Origin: Bryobacterales bacterium
GTDB taxonomy: Bacteria; Acidobacteriota; Terriglobia; Bryobacterales; Bryobacteraceae
Reading direction: 5' to 3'
Assembly: GCA_020854055.1 (NCBI GenBank)
Contig: JADZGD010000008.1
Coordinates: 1 to 64,000, forward strand
Length of the DNA stretch: 64,000 bases
The stretch's first letter is position 1; each line of letters opens with the position of its first letter. Shown here one piece after another: positions 9,138-19,853 of this stretch. Under the pieces are notes generated by a model. The model worked only from the letters and a program-made list of their open reading frames with translations, had not been told where the DNA came from and did no database searches. Both the position numbers and the translations under genes were made by a program.

Positions 9138-9743
9138 TTAGCGGCCGGCCGGCAGCACCCGCCGGCCTTCGATCCGGTAATTCCCCGCCAGCACGATGTT
9201 GATGGCTTCGGTGTAGATGCGGTGTTCCTGTTCGAGGATGCGGGCCGACAGCGTATCGGCGTTGTCGCTGTCAAGCACCGGCACCACGGCCTGGGCGATG
9301 ATGGGTCCGGCGTCGAGATATTCGTCCACGAAATGCACCGTGCAGCCGCTCACTTTAACGCCGTATTCGAGCGCCTGATGCTGGGCGTCCAGCCCCGGGA
9401 AACCCGGCAGTAGCGATGGATGGATGTTCAGGATGCGGCTGGGATACTCGCGCACAAACCAGGCGCTGAGCAGCCGCATATAGCCCGCCAGGCAGACCAA
9501 GTCCACCCGGTTGCGCCGCAGTTCGGCCACTACCGAGCGGTCATAGATTTCGCGGTCCAGCCCCTTGGAGGGCAGCAACACGGCATTAAGGCCGCGCTGG
9601 GCGGCGGACTCCAACCCCCTGGCTTCCGGACGATTGGAGATTACCACCGCAATTGCGGCGTGAATGCGCCCGGCGGCTACACTATCGGCGATGGCTTCAA
9701 AGTTGGACCCGCGTCCGGACAGCAGAATCCCCAGCCGCTTCAC
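9138..9743 (-). CDS. purN: phosphoribosylglycinamide formyltransferase
   Basis: PurN (201 residues) transfers the formyl group of 10-formyl-THF to GAR in de novo purine synthesis. Visible motifs are LGILLSGRGSNFEAI at the N-terminus, ISNRPEARGLE, VCLAGYMRLLS, the catalytic ILNIHPSLLPGFPGLDAQ (Asn and His), and VSGCTVHFVDEYLDAGPII with the catalytic Asp. Length and order are typical. Its start overlaps the purM stop by four bases, so the two are coupled. Confidence 0.97.
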   Translation of the reverse strand: MKRLGILLSGRGSNFEAIADSVAAGRIHAAIAVVISNRPEARGLESAAQRGLNAVLLPSKGLDREIYDRSVVAELRRNRVDLVCLAGYMRLLSAWFVREYPSRILNIHPSLLPGFPGLDAQHQALEYGVKVSGCTVHFVDEYLDAGPIIAQAVVPVLDSDNADTLSARILEQEHRIYTEAINIVLAGNYRIEGRRVLPAGR

Positions 9744-10786
9744 CGGTAGATCACCTTTGCTTTCGCGCCGCGCGGAGCGGGTACGAGTTGGCCGATTGAA
9801 TACCAGGGCTCGCGGATCTTATCCAGCACAGCCTGTGCTCTGGCGGCGTGACGCGCGCCGACCACGAAAATCATTCCGATGCCGAGGTTGAAGGTGCGCC
9901 GGTAGTCGTCATCGGGCACCCGTCCGATGCGCTTCAGCAGCTCGAAGACAGGCAGCACAGGCCAGGAGCCGGAGTTGATCTCGGCCACGGTCCTGGCAGG
10001 CAGTACCCGCGGAAGATTCTCCGTGATGCCGCCGCCGGTGATGTGTGCCGCGGCCTTCAGGAATCCGGCGCCGGCCAGCGCGCGGACCGGCTTCAGGTAG
10101 CTGCGGTGCACCTTCAGCAGTTCCTCGCCGATGGTACAGCGTAACTCCGGCATATAGGTCTTTGCGCTGTAGCCGGCCTGGTCAAACAGCAGTTTGCGCG
10201 CCAGCGAATAGCCGTTGGTGTGCAGGCCGGTAGAAGGCAGGCCCAGCAGCAGATCTCCCGGACCCACCTTGCCTCCGACGATCATCCCGCTCTTCTCCAC
10301 GGCGCCAACGATAAAGCCCGCCAGGTCGTATTCGCCCGGCTGGTAGAGGCCGGGCATTTCCGCCGTCTCGCCGCCGATGAGCGCGCAGCCGTTATTGCGG
10401 CAGCCGCGGGCGATTCCCGCTACCACCCCGGAGACCACCTCCGCATCCAACCTGCCGGCAGCGAAGTAATCGAGAAAAAACAGTGGCGTTGCGCCCTGCA
10501 CTGCGATGTCGTTGACACAGTGGTTGACCAGATCTTCGCCAATGGTGTCGTGTTTTGCAGTGAGGAAGGCGACCTTCAACTTGGTGCCGACACCGTCGGC
10601 GGAGCTGACCAGTACGGGTTGCTTCCAGCCGGTCAGACGGTATCCGGCGCCGAAGGCGCCGATATCGGTGAGCACTCCGGGCGTAAAGGTCTTCTTGGCG
10701 TGCTTCCGGATGAGGGCGACCGCGCGTCCGGCTTCGTCAATGTTGACGCCGGCGTCTTTGTACCGGACAGATCGTTTCGAGGGCAT
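9740..10786 (-). CDS. purM: phosphoribosylformylglycinamidine cyclo-ligase (AIR synthetase)
   Basis: PurM (348 residues) closes the imidazole ring, converting FGAM and ATP to AIR. It starts with YKDAGVNIDEAGRAV, then IGAFGAGYRL, VSSADGVGTKLKVAF (ATP-grasping glycine loop), NHCVNDIAVQGATPLFFLDY and GGETAEMPGLY. The C-terminal half has AHITGGGITENLPRVLP and FNLGIGM. The ATG at 10786 follows GAGGGT by about seven bases. It is the first gene of purM-purN. Confidence 0.97.
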   Translation of the reverse strand: MPSKRSVRYKDAGVNIDEAGRAVALIRKHAKKTFTPGVLTDIGAFGAGYRLTGWKQPVLVSSADGVGTKLKVAFLTAKHDTIGEDLVNHCVNDIAVQGATPLFFLDYFAAGRLDAEVVSGVVAGIARGCRNNGCALIGGETAEMPGLYQPGEYDLAGFIVGAVEKSGMIVGGKVGPGDLLLGLPSTGLHTNGYSLARKLLFDQAGYSAKTYMPELRCTIGEELLKVHRSYLKPVRALAGAGFLKAAAHITGGGITENLPRVLPARTVAEINSGSWPVLPVFELLKRIGRVPDDDYRRTFNLGIGMIFVVGARHAARAQAVLDKIREPWYSIGQLVPAPRGAKAKVIYR

Positions 10787-10850
10787 TGTGTAACCCTCAT
10801 TTTATCGGAGTCCGCGCGCGGCAATTACCGGCCGCAAGCAGGACGGCGCG

Positions 10851-11783
10851 TTACTTCGTGGCCGAGTAGTTCTTGTATTGTTCCGGAATTCCGGCGCCTG
10901 CCAGGTCTCCGGGATGGATGATCAGACGGTAGCGGAAGCGAATGCTGTTGCCTGCATCCACCGTCATCGAGCCATCGCCGCTCTTCTCAAAGTCGTGCCG
11001 GCCAAACGGATTGGCCGCGAACAGACCGTAGGCGCGGGAGTGCCACCAGGTGGGATGGCGGGGGTTGGAGGGATGATCGAAGATGGTCAACCCGACCTTC
11101 TCGCCGTTGATCTCACCCGAGTAATCCACCCAGTTGGATCGCCGGCCCCAGACGTTCTTTTCTTTCTGGGCGCCCTCGGCATTCGTCATTGTGCCGCTGT
11201 GCTTTTCTTCGAGCGGCGTAGCCAGGCGCAGGGCGAAGGTGCCCTCCTTGGTATCGCCGAAGGTGACCGTGCCGGCGGCGGTGAGACGGATGTCGAAATC
11301 GATAATGCGATTGGACGGGTTGGCATAAATGATCATCGTCCGGTCTTCGGTCAGCAGGCGGTTACCGTTGGCGTCGTTCCAGTCGAATGTGGCGCCGATC
11401 ACGCCGAGCTTCTTGCCGGATTTGAGTTCGGTTACTTTGCGAATCACAATGCGGCCCTTCTTCGGGCCCGCTTGTGACGGATCGTTAGCCCAAAAATCGA
11501 ACCCGTTCACATTGCCGTGGCTGAACCAGCAGCTCCGCTGGTGAATATGATCGTGGCTTTCGCTTTCCACCAGTTCCATCGGATAGCGGCGGGTGACCAC
11601 GGTGCCGGATGCGGCTCGCAGCGGGTAGAGGTACGGCTTGGTGGTGCCGCCTCCGAAAATGAAATCGGTGAAGGGCTTCCGATTTACCTCAATCACGATC
11701 CGGTCGGAACCCTGCGTCAGCTTGACCTGGGCCGCCAGGGGCAGACAGAGCGCGGCGCCAACCAGGAGAGAAAACACTTTCAT
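10851..11783 (-). CDS. secreted DUF6807 (PmoA-family) protein
   Basis: The 310-residue protein has a signal peptide (MKVFSLLVGAALCLPLAAQ). The mature part matches the DUF6807/PmoA family seen widely in planctomycetes and acidobacteria: TTKPYLYPLRAASGTVVTR, then SHDHIHQRSCWFSHGNVNG, GRRSNWVDYSGEINGEKVG, FDHPSNPRHPTWWHSRAYG and FAANPFGRHDF. Histidine-rich motifs suggest an enzyme or sugar-binding protein of the cell envelope, but no reaction is established. It lies 65 bases after the decayed DUF2961 fragment, another polysaccharide-related family. Confidence 0.8.
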   Translation of the reverse strand: MKVFSLLVGAALCLPLAAQVKLTQGSDRIVIEVNRKPFTDFIFGGGTTKPYLYPLRAASGTVVTRRYPMELVESESHDHIHQRSCWFSHGNVNGFDFWANDPSQAGPKKGRIVIRKVTELKSGKKLGVIGATFDWNDANGNRLLTEDRTMIIYANPSNRIIDFDIRLTAAGTVTFGDTKEGTFALRLATPLEEKHSGTMTNAEGAQKEKNVWGRRSNWVDYSGEINGEKVGLTIFDHPSNPRHPTWWHSRAYGLFAANPFGRHDFEKSGDGSMTVDAGNSIRFRYRLIIHPGDLAGAGIPEQYKNYSATK

Positions 11784-11848
11784 ATCCGGCAGTACATCAC
11801 AGAGGATCGAGTCCCGGCAACCGGGTTCTCGCCGGGGCTCTCCCCCGG

Positions 11849-12160
11849 TCAGAGCGTTTTCCAGAAACTTCGCAGGCTGTCCCGTTCGGAAATGGGCAGG
11901 CGTTTTTTGGCCGGCGGCAGTTGGGAAAAGGGTTTGTGAGGCTCCCGCTGGTACCAGTAAGCAGTAGAGGCGCGGTCGTTGCCATGGGCGTTGGCGTGAT
12001 CCGATTCGATGGTTACTCGAATGGACTTCTCAAACTGGACCGGATCTTCGATATGGAAGCGGAACATGATCCACTTACCCGAATAGATCGGCTTGCCGGC
12101 AATGGTGTGCTGCTCACCGGCGGCCAGCGGATAGCCGTCGCGCTTGCCTCCAGTGGGATC
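11849..12160 (-). pseudogene. C-terminal remnant of a DUF2961 protein
   Basis: About 100 residues match the C-terminal end of DUF2961 (a jelly-roll glycosidase-like family). GKWIMFRFHIEDPVQFEKSI is followed by RVTIESDHANAHGNDRAS, then TAYWYQREPHKPFSQLPP. DUF2961 proteins usually run to more than 350 residues, and the upstream frame loses resemblance before about 12160 and runs antisense-frame through the DUF1328 gene. No ribosome site or plausible start lies at the beginning of the similar part. I read it as a truncated relic. A novel short protein using an upstream start is less likely because it would overlap the DUF1328 gene fully. Confidence 0.55.
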
Positions 12161-12237
12161 GGTGGAGGCAACCGCCGCCGGCGGGCGGCCGGGCGGCTCT
12201 TCGGATTGCAAATGACACCGCCGAGCGACGGAATTCT

Positions 12238-12402
12238 TCAAACTCTGTGGGTAACTCCCCGGATGAACGTCACCAGGAATATCGCCAGAAAGACATAGAA
12301 CAGGATCTTGGCGAGCCCCGCCGATGCCACGGCGAGTCCAGTGAATCCGAACAATGCCGCCATCAGCGCAATCAGCAGAAATACGATCGCCCAGCCTAAC
12401 AT
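12238..12402 (-). CDS. DUF1328 (UPF0391) small membrane protein
   Basis: This 54-residue protein has two transmembrane helices. It starts MLGWAIVFLLIALMAALFGF, continues TGLAVASAGLAKILFYVFLA, and ends VTFIRGVTHRV. This is the standard length and pattern of the DUF1328/YtjA family of inner-membrane proteins, often stress-induced and of unknown role. GGAGG at 12413-12417 lies ten bases before the chosen ATG. An ATG at 12411 touches the same ribosome site too closely. It follows the cox operon by about 230 bases and probably has its own promoter. Confidence 0.88.
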   Translation of the reverse strand: MLGWAIVFLLIALMAALFGFTGLAVASAGLAKILFYVFLAIFLVTFIRGVTHRV

Positions 12403-12634
12403 CGGTCGCATGCCTCCACGCTTGACATAGCAACTTCCGGACCATACTCAAGCAACCGTGAGAGTAACCGGCATTCATCCCCCCGCAAGGCGTGAAAGAC
12501 CCTGGAATCTCCCACTTACACCGGATTTCGACAGCGCTCCCGGCGTGCGGCGCGGGTTGCGGACAGAAGCCGCCGGAGGAGCAAAAACAGGGAATTTTTG
12601 CACTTTGTCGTGAATCCGGCGAGTCCGGAAGGCT
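12403..12634. other. intergenic stretch after the respiratory operon
   Basis: I see no convincing gene, tRNA or strong terminator between the last cox gene and the DUF1328 gene. The short open frames on both strands here overlap coxD and lack family resemblance. Confidence 0.5.
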
Positions 12635-13024
12635 TCAGGGCTGGTGTTCGGCCACGGGAGGGGATGGCACGGAAGCCGGATGGGAGCTATCGAAAGCGGC
12701 GGAAGCCGGCGGGTGTTGGGGCCACGGGCCAGGCACCGCAATCCAATCCCGGGTGGCATAATCACCAACGGTAAAGGCAAAAAGCAGCACCAGCCACACC
12801 AGCCCGCTGGCTGCCACGACCTTCATCTTGTAACTGCTCCACTTCATGTGCATGAAGAAAAGCACCACCAGCAGGGTCTTCGATCCGGCGATCAGAAAGG
12901 CCACCGGCGTGTTGGCCCAGCCCAGATCCACCTTCGCAATCTCAGTGGTTGCGAGCGTCAGGCCAATCAGGGCCAGGAAGATGTAGACGTAGGTTTTGGC
13001 AGGAACAACGTGGTTGGTGCTCAT
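12635..13024 (-). CDS. coxD: cytochrome c oxidase subunit IV (bacterial COX4 type)
   Basis: This 129-residue membrane protein has three hydrophobic helices: TYVYIFLALIGLTLATTEIA, TPVAFLIAGSKTLLVVLFFM with the family-typical FFMHMKWSS, and VVAASGLVWLVLLFAFTVGD. It is the small structural subunit of caa3-type oxidases, without redox centres. The C-terminal tail is Pro/Ala-rich. The start overlaps the stop of subunit III by four bases. It is the last gene of the actABCDEF-cox operon. Confidence 0.88.
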   Translation of the reverse strand: MSTNHVVPAKTYVYIFLALIGLTLATTEIAKVDLGWANTPVAFLIAGSKTLLVVLFFMHMKWSSYKMKVVAASGLVWLVLLFAFTVGDYATRDWIAVPGPWPQHPPASAAFDSSHPASVPSPPVAEHQP

Positions 13025-13675
13025 TTGTGAAGGTCCACCAGATAAAGCATGGGAAACAGGAAGATCCAGATGATATCAACAAAGTGCCAGTAGAGGCCGG
13101 TGATCTCGAGCGGCGCGTAGTACTGGCGGTTGAAGCGGCCCCGGGAGGTCATCCAGATCATCACGGAGAGAAGGCCCACTCCCACCACCATATGCGTGGC
13201 GTGAATCGCCGTCATGATGAAGTAAAAACTGATGAACATCTGCACCGGGCCGGCGTGGGCGCCATGATAACCGGAGAAGTCGTAACCGGGCACCAGCTTG
13301 TCTTCAAAGTGGTGGTAATATTCGAAGCCCTTCATGCCCATGAACGCCAGCCCCAGCACGATGGTGAGCGACAGCATCAGGATTACCACCCGCTGGTTGC
13401 CCAGCGCGGCCGAGCGCACGCCGAGCGCCATGGTGAGGCTGCTCATCAGCAGCACGACGGTCATTGCGGCGCCCAACGTGGAGGAGTTCAGGTGGCTTCC
13501 GAGCGCCCATGCCTCGGGGTAAACGCTGCGGTAAATGGCGTAGGAACAGAACAGGGCGCCGAAGAACATGATCTCGGTGACCAGGAACACCCACATGCCC
13601 ATGGTTCCCGCCTCGAGTTGCTGGTCGAGGTTATTGAAGTGATGACGGAGTCCAAGCGGATGGACTTGTGCCTGC

Positions 13676-13683
<8 letters not shown>
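13021..13683 (-). CDS. coxC: cytochrome c oxidase subunit III
   Basis: This 220-residue integral membrane subunit has five predicted helices, the short form found in many bacterial caa3 oxidases. Features are [20 protein letters not shown] near residue 27, [11 protein letters not shown] in the middle and the family-typical [12 protein letters not shown], then [20 protein letters not shown] at the end. It stabilises proton uptake by subunit I. It overlaps coxA by eight bases. Confidence 0.95.
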
Positions 13684-15312
<1,629 letters not shown>

Positions 15313-15316
<4 letters not shown>

Positions 15317-16254
15317 TTCTGGACCTTTCCTGGCGCCTCACCGGCCAGTGACTTGATATATGCCAGCAGTTGCAACATTCCTTCCTCGCTGACCTGCCCC
15401 TGGAACGTGGGCATGATGGGACGGTATCCGCGCACGACCTTCGCCGTTGGCGCCAGGATCGATTCGCGGATGTAGGCCTCGCCGGCAAACACCGTGCGGC
15501 CATCCTGGAGCGCCACGCTGCTGCCGTAGAGCCCTTGGAGCGGTGGGCAATCCCGCACATGGCAGGAGGCGCAGCCAAGGCTGGTAAACAGATGCTCACC
15601 GGCGGCAACCATCGAGGTTCCGATGCCGGCCTGGCTCAGCCAGTGCTGATAGTCGCGGGGTTCCATCACATGAACCCAGCCGGTCATGTGGGAATGGTTG
15701 GTTCCACAATATTCGGCGCAAAACAGGTGATACTTGCCGGGCTTGTCGGCTTGAAACCATTGCGAGGTGTAGCGCCCCGGTATGACATCCTGCTTGATGC
15801 GGAAGATGGGCAGGTAAAAGCTGTGGATCACGTCCTGGGACGTCATCACCAGTTTCACCGCGCGTCCGGCCGGCACGTGCAGTTCGTTGATCTCGCTGAT
15901 GCCTTCGGGATGCTGCACCTTCCACATCCACTGTTTGGCGGCGACATAGACATCGTAGGTATTGGCCGGCGGATTCGACCGCGTGAAGAACAGTTCCGTC
16001 GCCCAGGCAAAGATGCCCAGCACGATCACCAGCGGCACGACCGACCAGAAGATCTCCAGCGGCAGCGAACCGTGAATATCGGCGCCGATCTCCCGGGGCG
16101 AGCGGCGCCGGTAGCGAACGGAGAAAAAGAGGATCAGCGCGAAGATGAGCGACGCAAAAAAGATGGTCAGCCCAACCATGGAGAAGTAGAACGTATCGAC
16201 GCCGGTGGCAAAGCGCGAACCCTGTTCAGGAAGGAAGGGAAAGTAGGTGGCCAT
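15313..16254 (-). CDS. coxB: cytochrome c oxidase subunit II with fused cytochrome c domain (caa3 type)
   Basis: The 313-residue protein has two N-terminal helices, a CuA cupredoxin domain and a C-terminal cytochrome c domain. CuA ligands are His144 and the cluster C179-E181-C183-H187-M190 in [12 protein letters not shown]. The heme site is CASCH at 228-232, with a likely Met ligand in IMPTFQG. The fusion accepts electrons from the alternative complex III side without a mobile carrier. The ATG at 16254 follows the SCO stop by five bases with AGGAT just upstream; the longer frame to 16359 would overlap SCO and is rejected. Confidence 0.95.
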
Positions 16255-16259
16255 GAATC

Positions 16260-17087
16260 CTATATGCTCCGGTTCCCGGCTCGCCTGGCTTCGCTCTGGC
16301 GGGTCTTCTTTCGCAGGATGATAAACAGCCCGCCAATCATGCCCACCGTCAGCACGCACATCGCCTGAAGCACCCGCCAGATGCCTAGCGTATATTTGCT
16401 GGCAGACGGGTCGTAGTGAAAGCAGAACAGCAGCACCTTGTCCACGGCGGTTCCGATGCGGCCGCCGGCGGCATCCACCAGCGCCAGGCGCACATCGCGG
16501 GTGAAATATTCGACGCCGTAGAAGTAGCGCGCCAGGCGCCCGGCGGGCGTCGCCACAACGATGCCGCTGGCGTGATAAAACTGGCGGGACCTGGCATCAT
16601 AGCGGTAGCGGAATCCCATCGTCCGCGTCAGGGTGTCGATCGACGTCTGATCGCCGGTAAGAAAGTGCCAGCCTTGGGCCGCGCCGGGATGGTTGTACCG
16701 GTCGAGGTAACTGACTTTCTTGGCCGCGGCGAGTTGGGGTGTATCGGCCGGGTTGAAGCTCACCGTAACAACCTCGTAATCGCGCCCCATCACAAGGTTC
16801 ATCGCCCGGGCCGTTTGCAGCACGCCGTTCAACTCCAGCGTGCACAGCATCGGGCAATTGAAGTAGACCAGAGCGATAATGACCGGCCGGCGGCCGAAGT
16901 AGCTGCCCAGTTGAACCGGCTGTCCCGTTTCATCGCGGAACACGAGTTGAAGGGGCAACTGCTGGTCCAGTTTCTGGTCGAAGCCAACGCCTTCCAGCGC
17001 CGCCGGGCGCACGTTTGCCACCGGTCCGGGAGCAAGGCCCCCGGAGGAATATGCCGTCAACAGCAGTGCCAGAGGAGCGAGCATCAT
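16260..17087 (-). CDS. SCO1/SenC-type copper chaperone
   Basis: This 275-residue envelope protein has a signal peptide, a thioredoxin-fold domain and a C-terminal membrane helix (LQAMCVLTVGMIGGLFIILR). The copper-binding CxxxC lies in YFNCPMLCTLELNG and the third ligand His in QFYHASGIVV, as in SCO proteins that load the CuA centre of subunit II. It sits directly upstream of coxB, which fits that role. The C-terminal helix is an addition to the usual N-terminal anchor. Confidence 0.9.
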   Translation of the reverse strand: MMLAPLALLLTAYSSGGLAPGPVANVRPAALEGVGFDQKLDQQLPLQLVFRDETGQPVQLGSYFGRRPVIIALVYFNCPMLCTLELNGVLQTARAMNLVMGRDYEVVTVSFNPADTPQLAAAKKVSYLDRYNHPGAAQGWHFLTGDQTSIDTLTRTMGFRYRYDARSRQFYHASGIVVATPAGRLARYFYGVEYFTRDVRLALVDAAGGRIGTAVDKVLLFCFHYDPSASKYTLGIWRVLQAMCVLTVGMIGGLFIILRKKTRQSEARRAGNRSI

Positions 17088-17497
17088 TTCGCCGCCTCCT
17101 GTTTGACAGGCGGCGCGGCGGCGCGAGAGGGAAGCCCGCGCTCGGCCAGCAGGTCGATGGCGCGATCAATCGGGATGCGCACCTTTCCGGCGCGCTGATC
17201 CACCCAGCCGTAGTGATTCAACACCGCATTCGCCTTACGCAGCGCTTCACCGAGGTCGCCGCCTTCTTCGATTTCCAGCCGCGGCGACGGGGGAAGCTGC
17301 GAGGTGGCGATCGGACTGATTGGCTGGCCCACCGGATTCAGGCGTTCGAGCAGGAGCATCACTCCGATCAAAAAAATAAAGCTGGCGCCGACCAGCACCA
17401 GAATTCCGATACCGAACGTAACCACCGGACGGGACCTGAAATCGGTCGTTTCGTAACCGGCATCCAGTTGACCCGGTGGCGGCGGGGTCTTCTCCAT
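17084..17497 (-). CDS. unknown single-pass membrane protein of the act-cox operon
   Basis: I do not recognise this 137-residue protein. It has a short Pro-rich N-terminus, one membrane helix at about residues 27-50 (VVTFGIGILVLVGASFIFLI), and a soluble tail. The tail contains LGEALRKANAVLNHYGWVDQ and KVRIPIDRAIDLLAERGLP. It overlaps the stop of actF by one base and the start of SCO by four, so it is tightly coupled within the respiratory operon. The tail resembles the short helper domains that precede SCO or cytochrome genes in other acidobacterial operons, suggesting an assembly role. This is inference. Confidence 0.75.
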   Translation of the reverse strand: MEKTPPPPGQLDAGYETTDFRSRPVVTFGIGILVLVGASFIFLIGVMLLLERLNPVGQPISPIATSQLPPSPRLEIEEGGDLGEALRKANAVLNHYGWVDQRAGKVRIPIDRAIDLLAERGLPSRAAAPPVKQEAAK

Positions 17498-18702
17498 CAG
17501 TTCACGTCTCCCACACGGTGAAGTTCAATCCGCTCATACACCAGCGGCAGCCGCGGATCTTCGAGCGGCAGCAGGGGACGGCGCTTCAACTGCCGGACGA
17601 AAAACGCCACCCACACGCCTCCGATACCAACCGGCGCGACCCAGTCTGCCCAGTGGAAGCGGAAACCGGTGGGATCAAACGCCGGCCCGACGTCCCACAC
17701 CATGTTCACCAGCCGCAGAACGAACAGCAGCGCAGCCATCTTCCATAGCCATTCGATGCGCCGTTTGAGATTTCGCTGCAACAACAATACGAAAGGCACA
17801 AAAAAGTGGAAAACGGCCAGCAGAACCGTGATCTGCTCCCAACCCGGGGTCATCCGGCGCAGGTAGAAAGGAATCTCTTCGGTGATGTTGCCCGACCAGA
17901 TGATGATCAACTGGCCCACCTGCAGGTAAGCCCACACCAGCAGGAAAGTAAACATCATATTGCCCAGGTCGTTCAGATACTTCGGAGCAGCCAGATCGCG
18001 CAGCGGCGGCAGGTTGATCAGCAGCGGGAGCACCAGAATGGCGAAAACGATGCCCGAAAGCGCCCAGCCGATCAACACGATGCCAGGGAAGACGGACGAG
18101 AACCACTCGGGCTCGAGCGACATCACCCAATCGGTAGCGGCAAAAGTGCCGCTCAACGCGAAAATCACCAGACCGGGACCGCTCAAATTCTGCAGTTTCC
18201 GCACCAGAGACGGATCAGAGCTGGAATCCTGCCGGCCGCTCCAGCGGTTGAGCAGCGTGATCATGACGCCCCAGATGAGAAAGTAGATAGGGGCGCGGGC
18301 GATGAATGCCGGCACGTTCAGCATCACCTGCTTGTGCCGCAGCGCTTCGCTTGACGCCACCACCGCCGGGTCCGCCCAGGGGAACAGCGCCCGCGTGCCA
18401 AACAGGATGGGAACCACCATCAACGCCACCAGTGGCCAGGTGCGCATCGCCGCCTCGAGCGGCCGGCGAATCAGGTAGCCCCAGCCGCCCCCGGCCAGGT
18501 GATGCAGCATCAGCATGGCCATGGAACCGACCATCACGCCGCACCACAACAGAAAGCCGATCAGGTAGGAGCGCTGGAACTGCGCCGGGTCACGCACCAG
18601 TTCCAGGCCGCACAACGCCAGGCCGGCAATTCCAACCACCAGCGCAATTCGCTGCAGGCGGTCCATACCGGGCCCGAGATCGTGAATCGCAGCCGGGATC
18701 AT
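17497..18702 (-). CDS. actF: alternative complex III membrane subunit ActF
   Basis: This 401-residue integral protein has about ten helices and resembles the quinol-binding membrane subunit of alternative complex III. Marks are FLLWCGVMVGSMAMLMLHHL near residue 50, SGTFAATDWVMSLEPEWFSS in the middle, and KYLNDLGNMMFTFLLVWAYL followed by SGNITEEIPFYL. It is a paralogue of ActC and carries no cofactor. Its start overlaps the actE stop by four bases. Confidence 0.93.
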   Translation of the reverse strand: MIPAAIHDLGPGMDRLQRIALVVGIAGLALCGLELVRDPAQFQRSYLIGFLLWCGVMVGSMAMLMLHHLAGGGWGYLIRRPLEAAMRTWPLVALMVVPILFGTRALFPWADPAVVASSEALRHKQVMLNVPAFIARAPIYFLIWGVMITLLNRWSGRQDSSSDPSLVRKLQNLSGPGLVIFALSGTFAATDWVMSLEPEWFSSVFPGIVLIGWALSGIVFAILVLPLLINLPPLRDLAAPKYLNDLGNMMFTFLLVWAYLQVGQLIIIWSGNITEEIPFYLRRMTPGWEQITVLLAVFHFFVPFVLLLQRNLKRRIEWLWKMAALLFVLRLVNMVWDVGPAFDPTGFRFHWADWVAPVGIGGVWVAFFVRQLKRRPLLPLEDPRLPLVYERIELHRVGDVN

Positions 18703-19292
18703 CGTTCAACTCCTGACTCCCCATGGGAAGCATTCAGTCCAGGCCGCGCCGCGGGCGGGACATCGTTCAAAGTTGCATCCTGGCTCAATTGCAGCGCGCG
18801 GATATAGGCGATGATGGCCCAGCGGTCGTCGGGCGGAATTCGATAGCCGTATGGATACATGCCGCCGCGGCCGTTGGTAATCACCTGAAAGTAGTAGCCC
18901 ACCGGTGTCCGCTTGAGCCGGTCCTCGTGAAAGTTCACCGGGCCTCTCAAGCCGCGCTGGACAACCACGCCGTTGCCGTCGCCGAGCAGCCCATGGCACG
19001 GCGAACAGAAGATGTCGTACCGCTGGCGGCCGCGCAGTAGCGTGGCCTTGGTCACCGGCGCGGGGAAGGTGTCGACAAATGAGTCGCCGTTGCGGCCCTC
19101 ATAGTAGGCCGTATCTAATTTCAACTCTCCCCGGGCCACCGTGCCCGCGACCGGCGCCCGGGCCGAGCGCCCGTCGGAAAAGAAGCTGCTCGGCTCCATG
19201 GCTTCATACTTGGGATCGGTGTCCATCGTCTGCCGGCACCCTACGGCGGCCAGGCAGGCCAGCGAGACGGCCGCGAGCGGCGCCGCCCTCAC
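18699..19292 (-). CDS. actE: alternative complex III monoheme cytochrome c subunit ActE
   Basis: The 197-residue exported cytochrome has a lipoprotein-like N-terminus (LACLAAVGC, Cys19) and one heme site CSPCH at residues 96-100. GMYPYGYRIPPDDRWAIIAY follows and holds the likely axial Met. It passes electrons from the ActA/ActB arm toward the oxidase. The four-base overlaps on both sides keep it coupled to actD and actF. Confidence 0.92.
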   Translation of the reverse strand: MRAAPLAAVSLACLAAVGCRQTMDTDPKYEAMEPSSFFSDGRSARAPVAGTVARGELKLDTAYYEGRNGDSFVDTFPAPVTKATLLRGRQRYDIFCSPCHGLLGDGNGVVVQRGLRGPVNFHEDRLKRTPVGYYFQVITNGRGGMYPYGYRIPPDDRWAIIAYIRALQLSQDATLNDVPPAARPGLNASHGESGVER

Positions 19293-19852
19293 TTTTCCAC
19301 CTCCTCGATGCCGCGCGGCGAGAGCGATTGGAGAAACTGGCGCGTCTCATCGGGGTCAAACAGCGGATCGCCGGCTTCAATACAGAGGAAAAACCGATTA
19401 TTCGTGGCCAGCACAAACCGCGGCGCATTGAAGACCGGGTGATAGGGTTGCGGTAGTCCGTTCAGCGCGAGCATGCCCACCACGGCGAAGATCGAGGCGG
19501 AGAGAACCATCATCTCGAACGTCACCGGGATGAAGGCCACCCAACTGTGCAGCGGCTTGCCGCCGATGTTTAGCGGATAAGCCATGACCGAAACCCAGTA
19601 CTGAAGACCATATCCTCCCAGCGCACCCAGAAGGCCGCCGACGAAAACGATGGCCGGCATTGCATTGTGATGAATTCCCATTGCTTCGGCCAACCCTTCC
19701 ACGGGCAGGGGAGAGTAGGCATCAATCTGGCGATAACCTTCCCGATGGGTGCGTTCGGTAGCGGTCAACAACTGCTCCGGCGTTTCGAACTCGGCCATCA
19801 GGCCGTGGAGACGATCCCGCCGGATCGGATACGACTGCAGATCGGTTAACAA
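19289..19852 (-). CDS. actD: alternative complex III subunit ActD (DUF3341)
   Basis: ActD (187 residues) has a soluble N-terminal part (GLMAEFETPEQLLTATERTH, then YSPLPVEGLAEAMG) and two membrane helices starting VFVGGLLGALGGYGLQYW and FEMMVLSASIFAVVGMLAL. This is the usual DUF3341 architecture found only with alternative complex III. It has no cofactor and packs against ActC. The neighbour actC ends one base away. Confidence 0.93.
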   Translation of the reverse strand: MLTDLQSYPIRRDRLHGLMAEFETPEQLLTATERTHREGYRQIDAYSPLPVEGLAEAMGIHHNAMPAIVFVGGLLGALGGYGLQYWVSVMAYPLNIGGKPLHSWVAFIPVTFEMMVLSASIFAVVGMLALNGLPQPYHPVFNAPRFVLATNNRFFLCIEAGDPLFDPDETRQFLQSLSPRGIEEVEK

Positions 19853-19853
19853 G

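Noticed and set aside
11849..12478. A 209-codon minus-strand frame as a whole protein
   Set aside because: Its first half overlaps the DUF1328 gene in another frame and shows no similarity. Only the last 100 codons resemble DUF2961.
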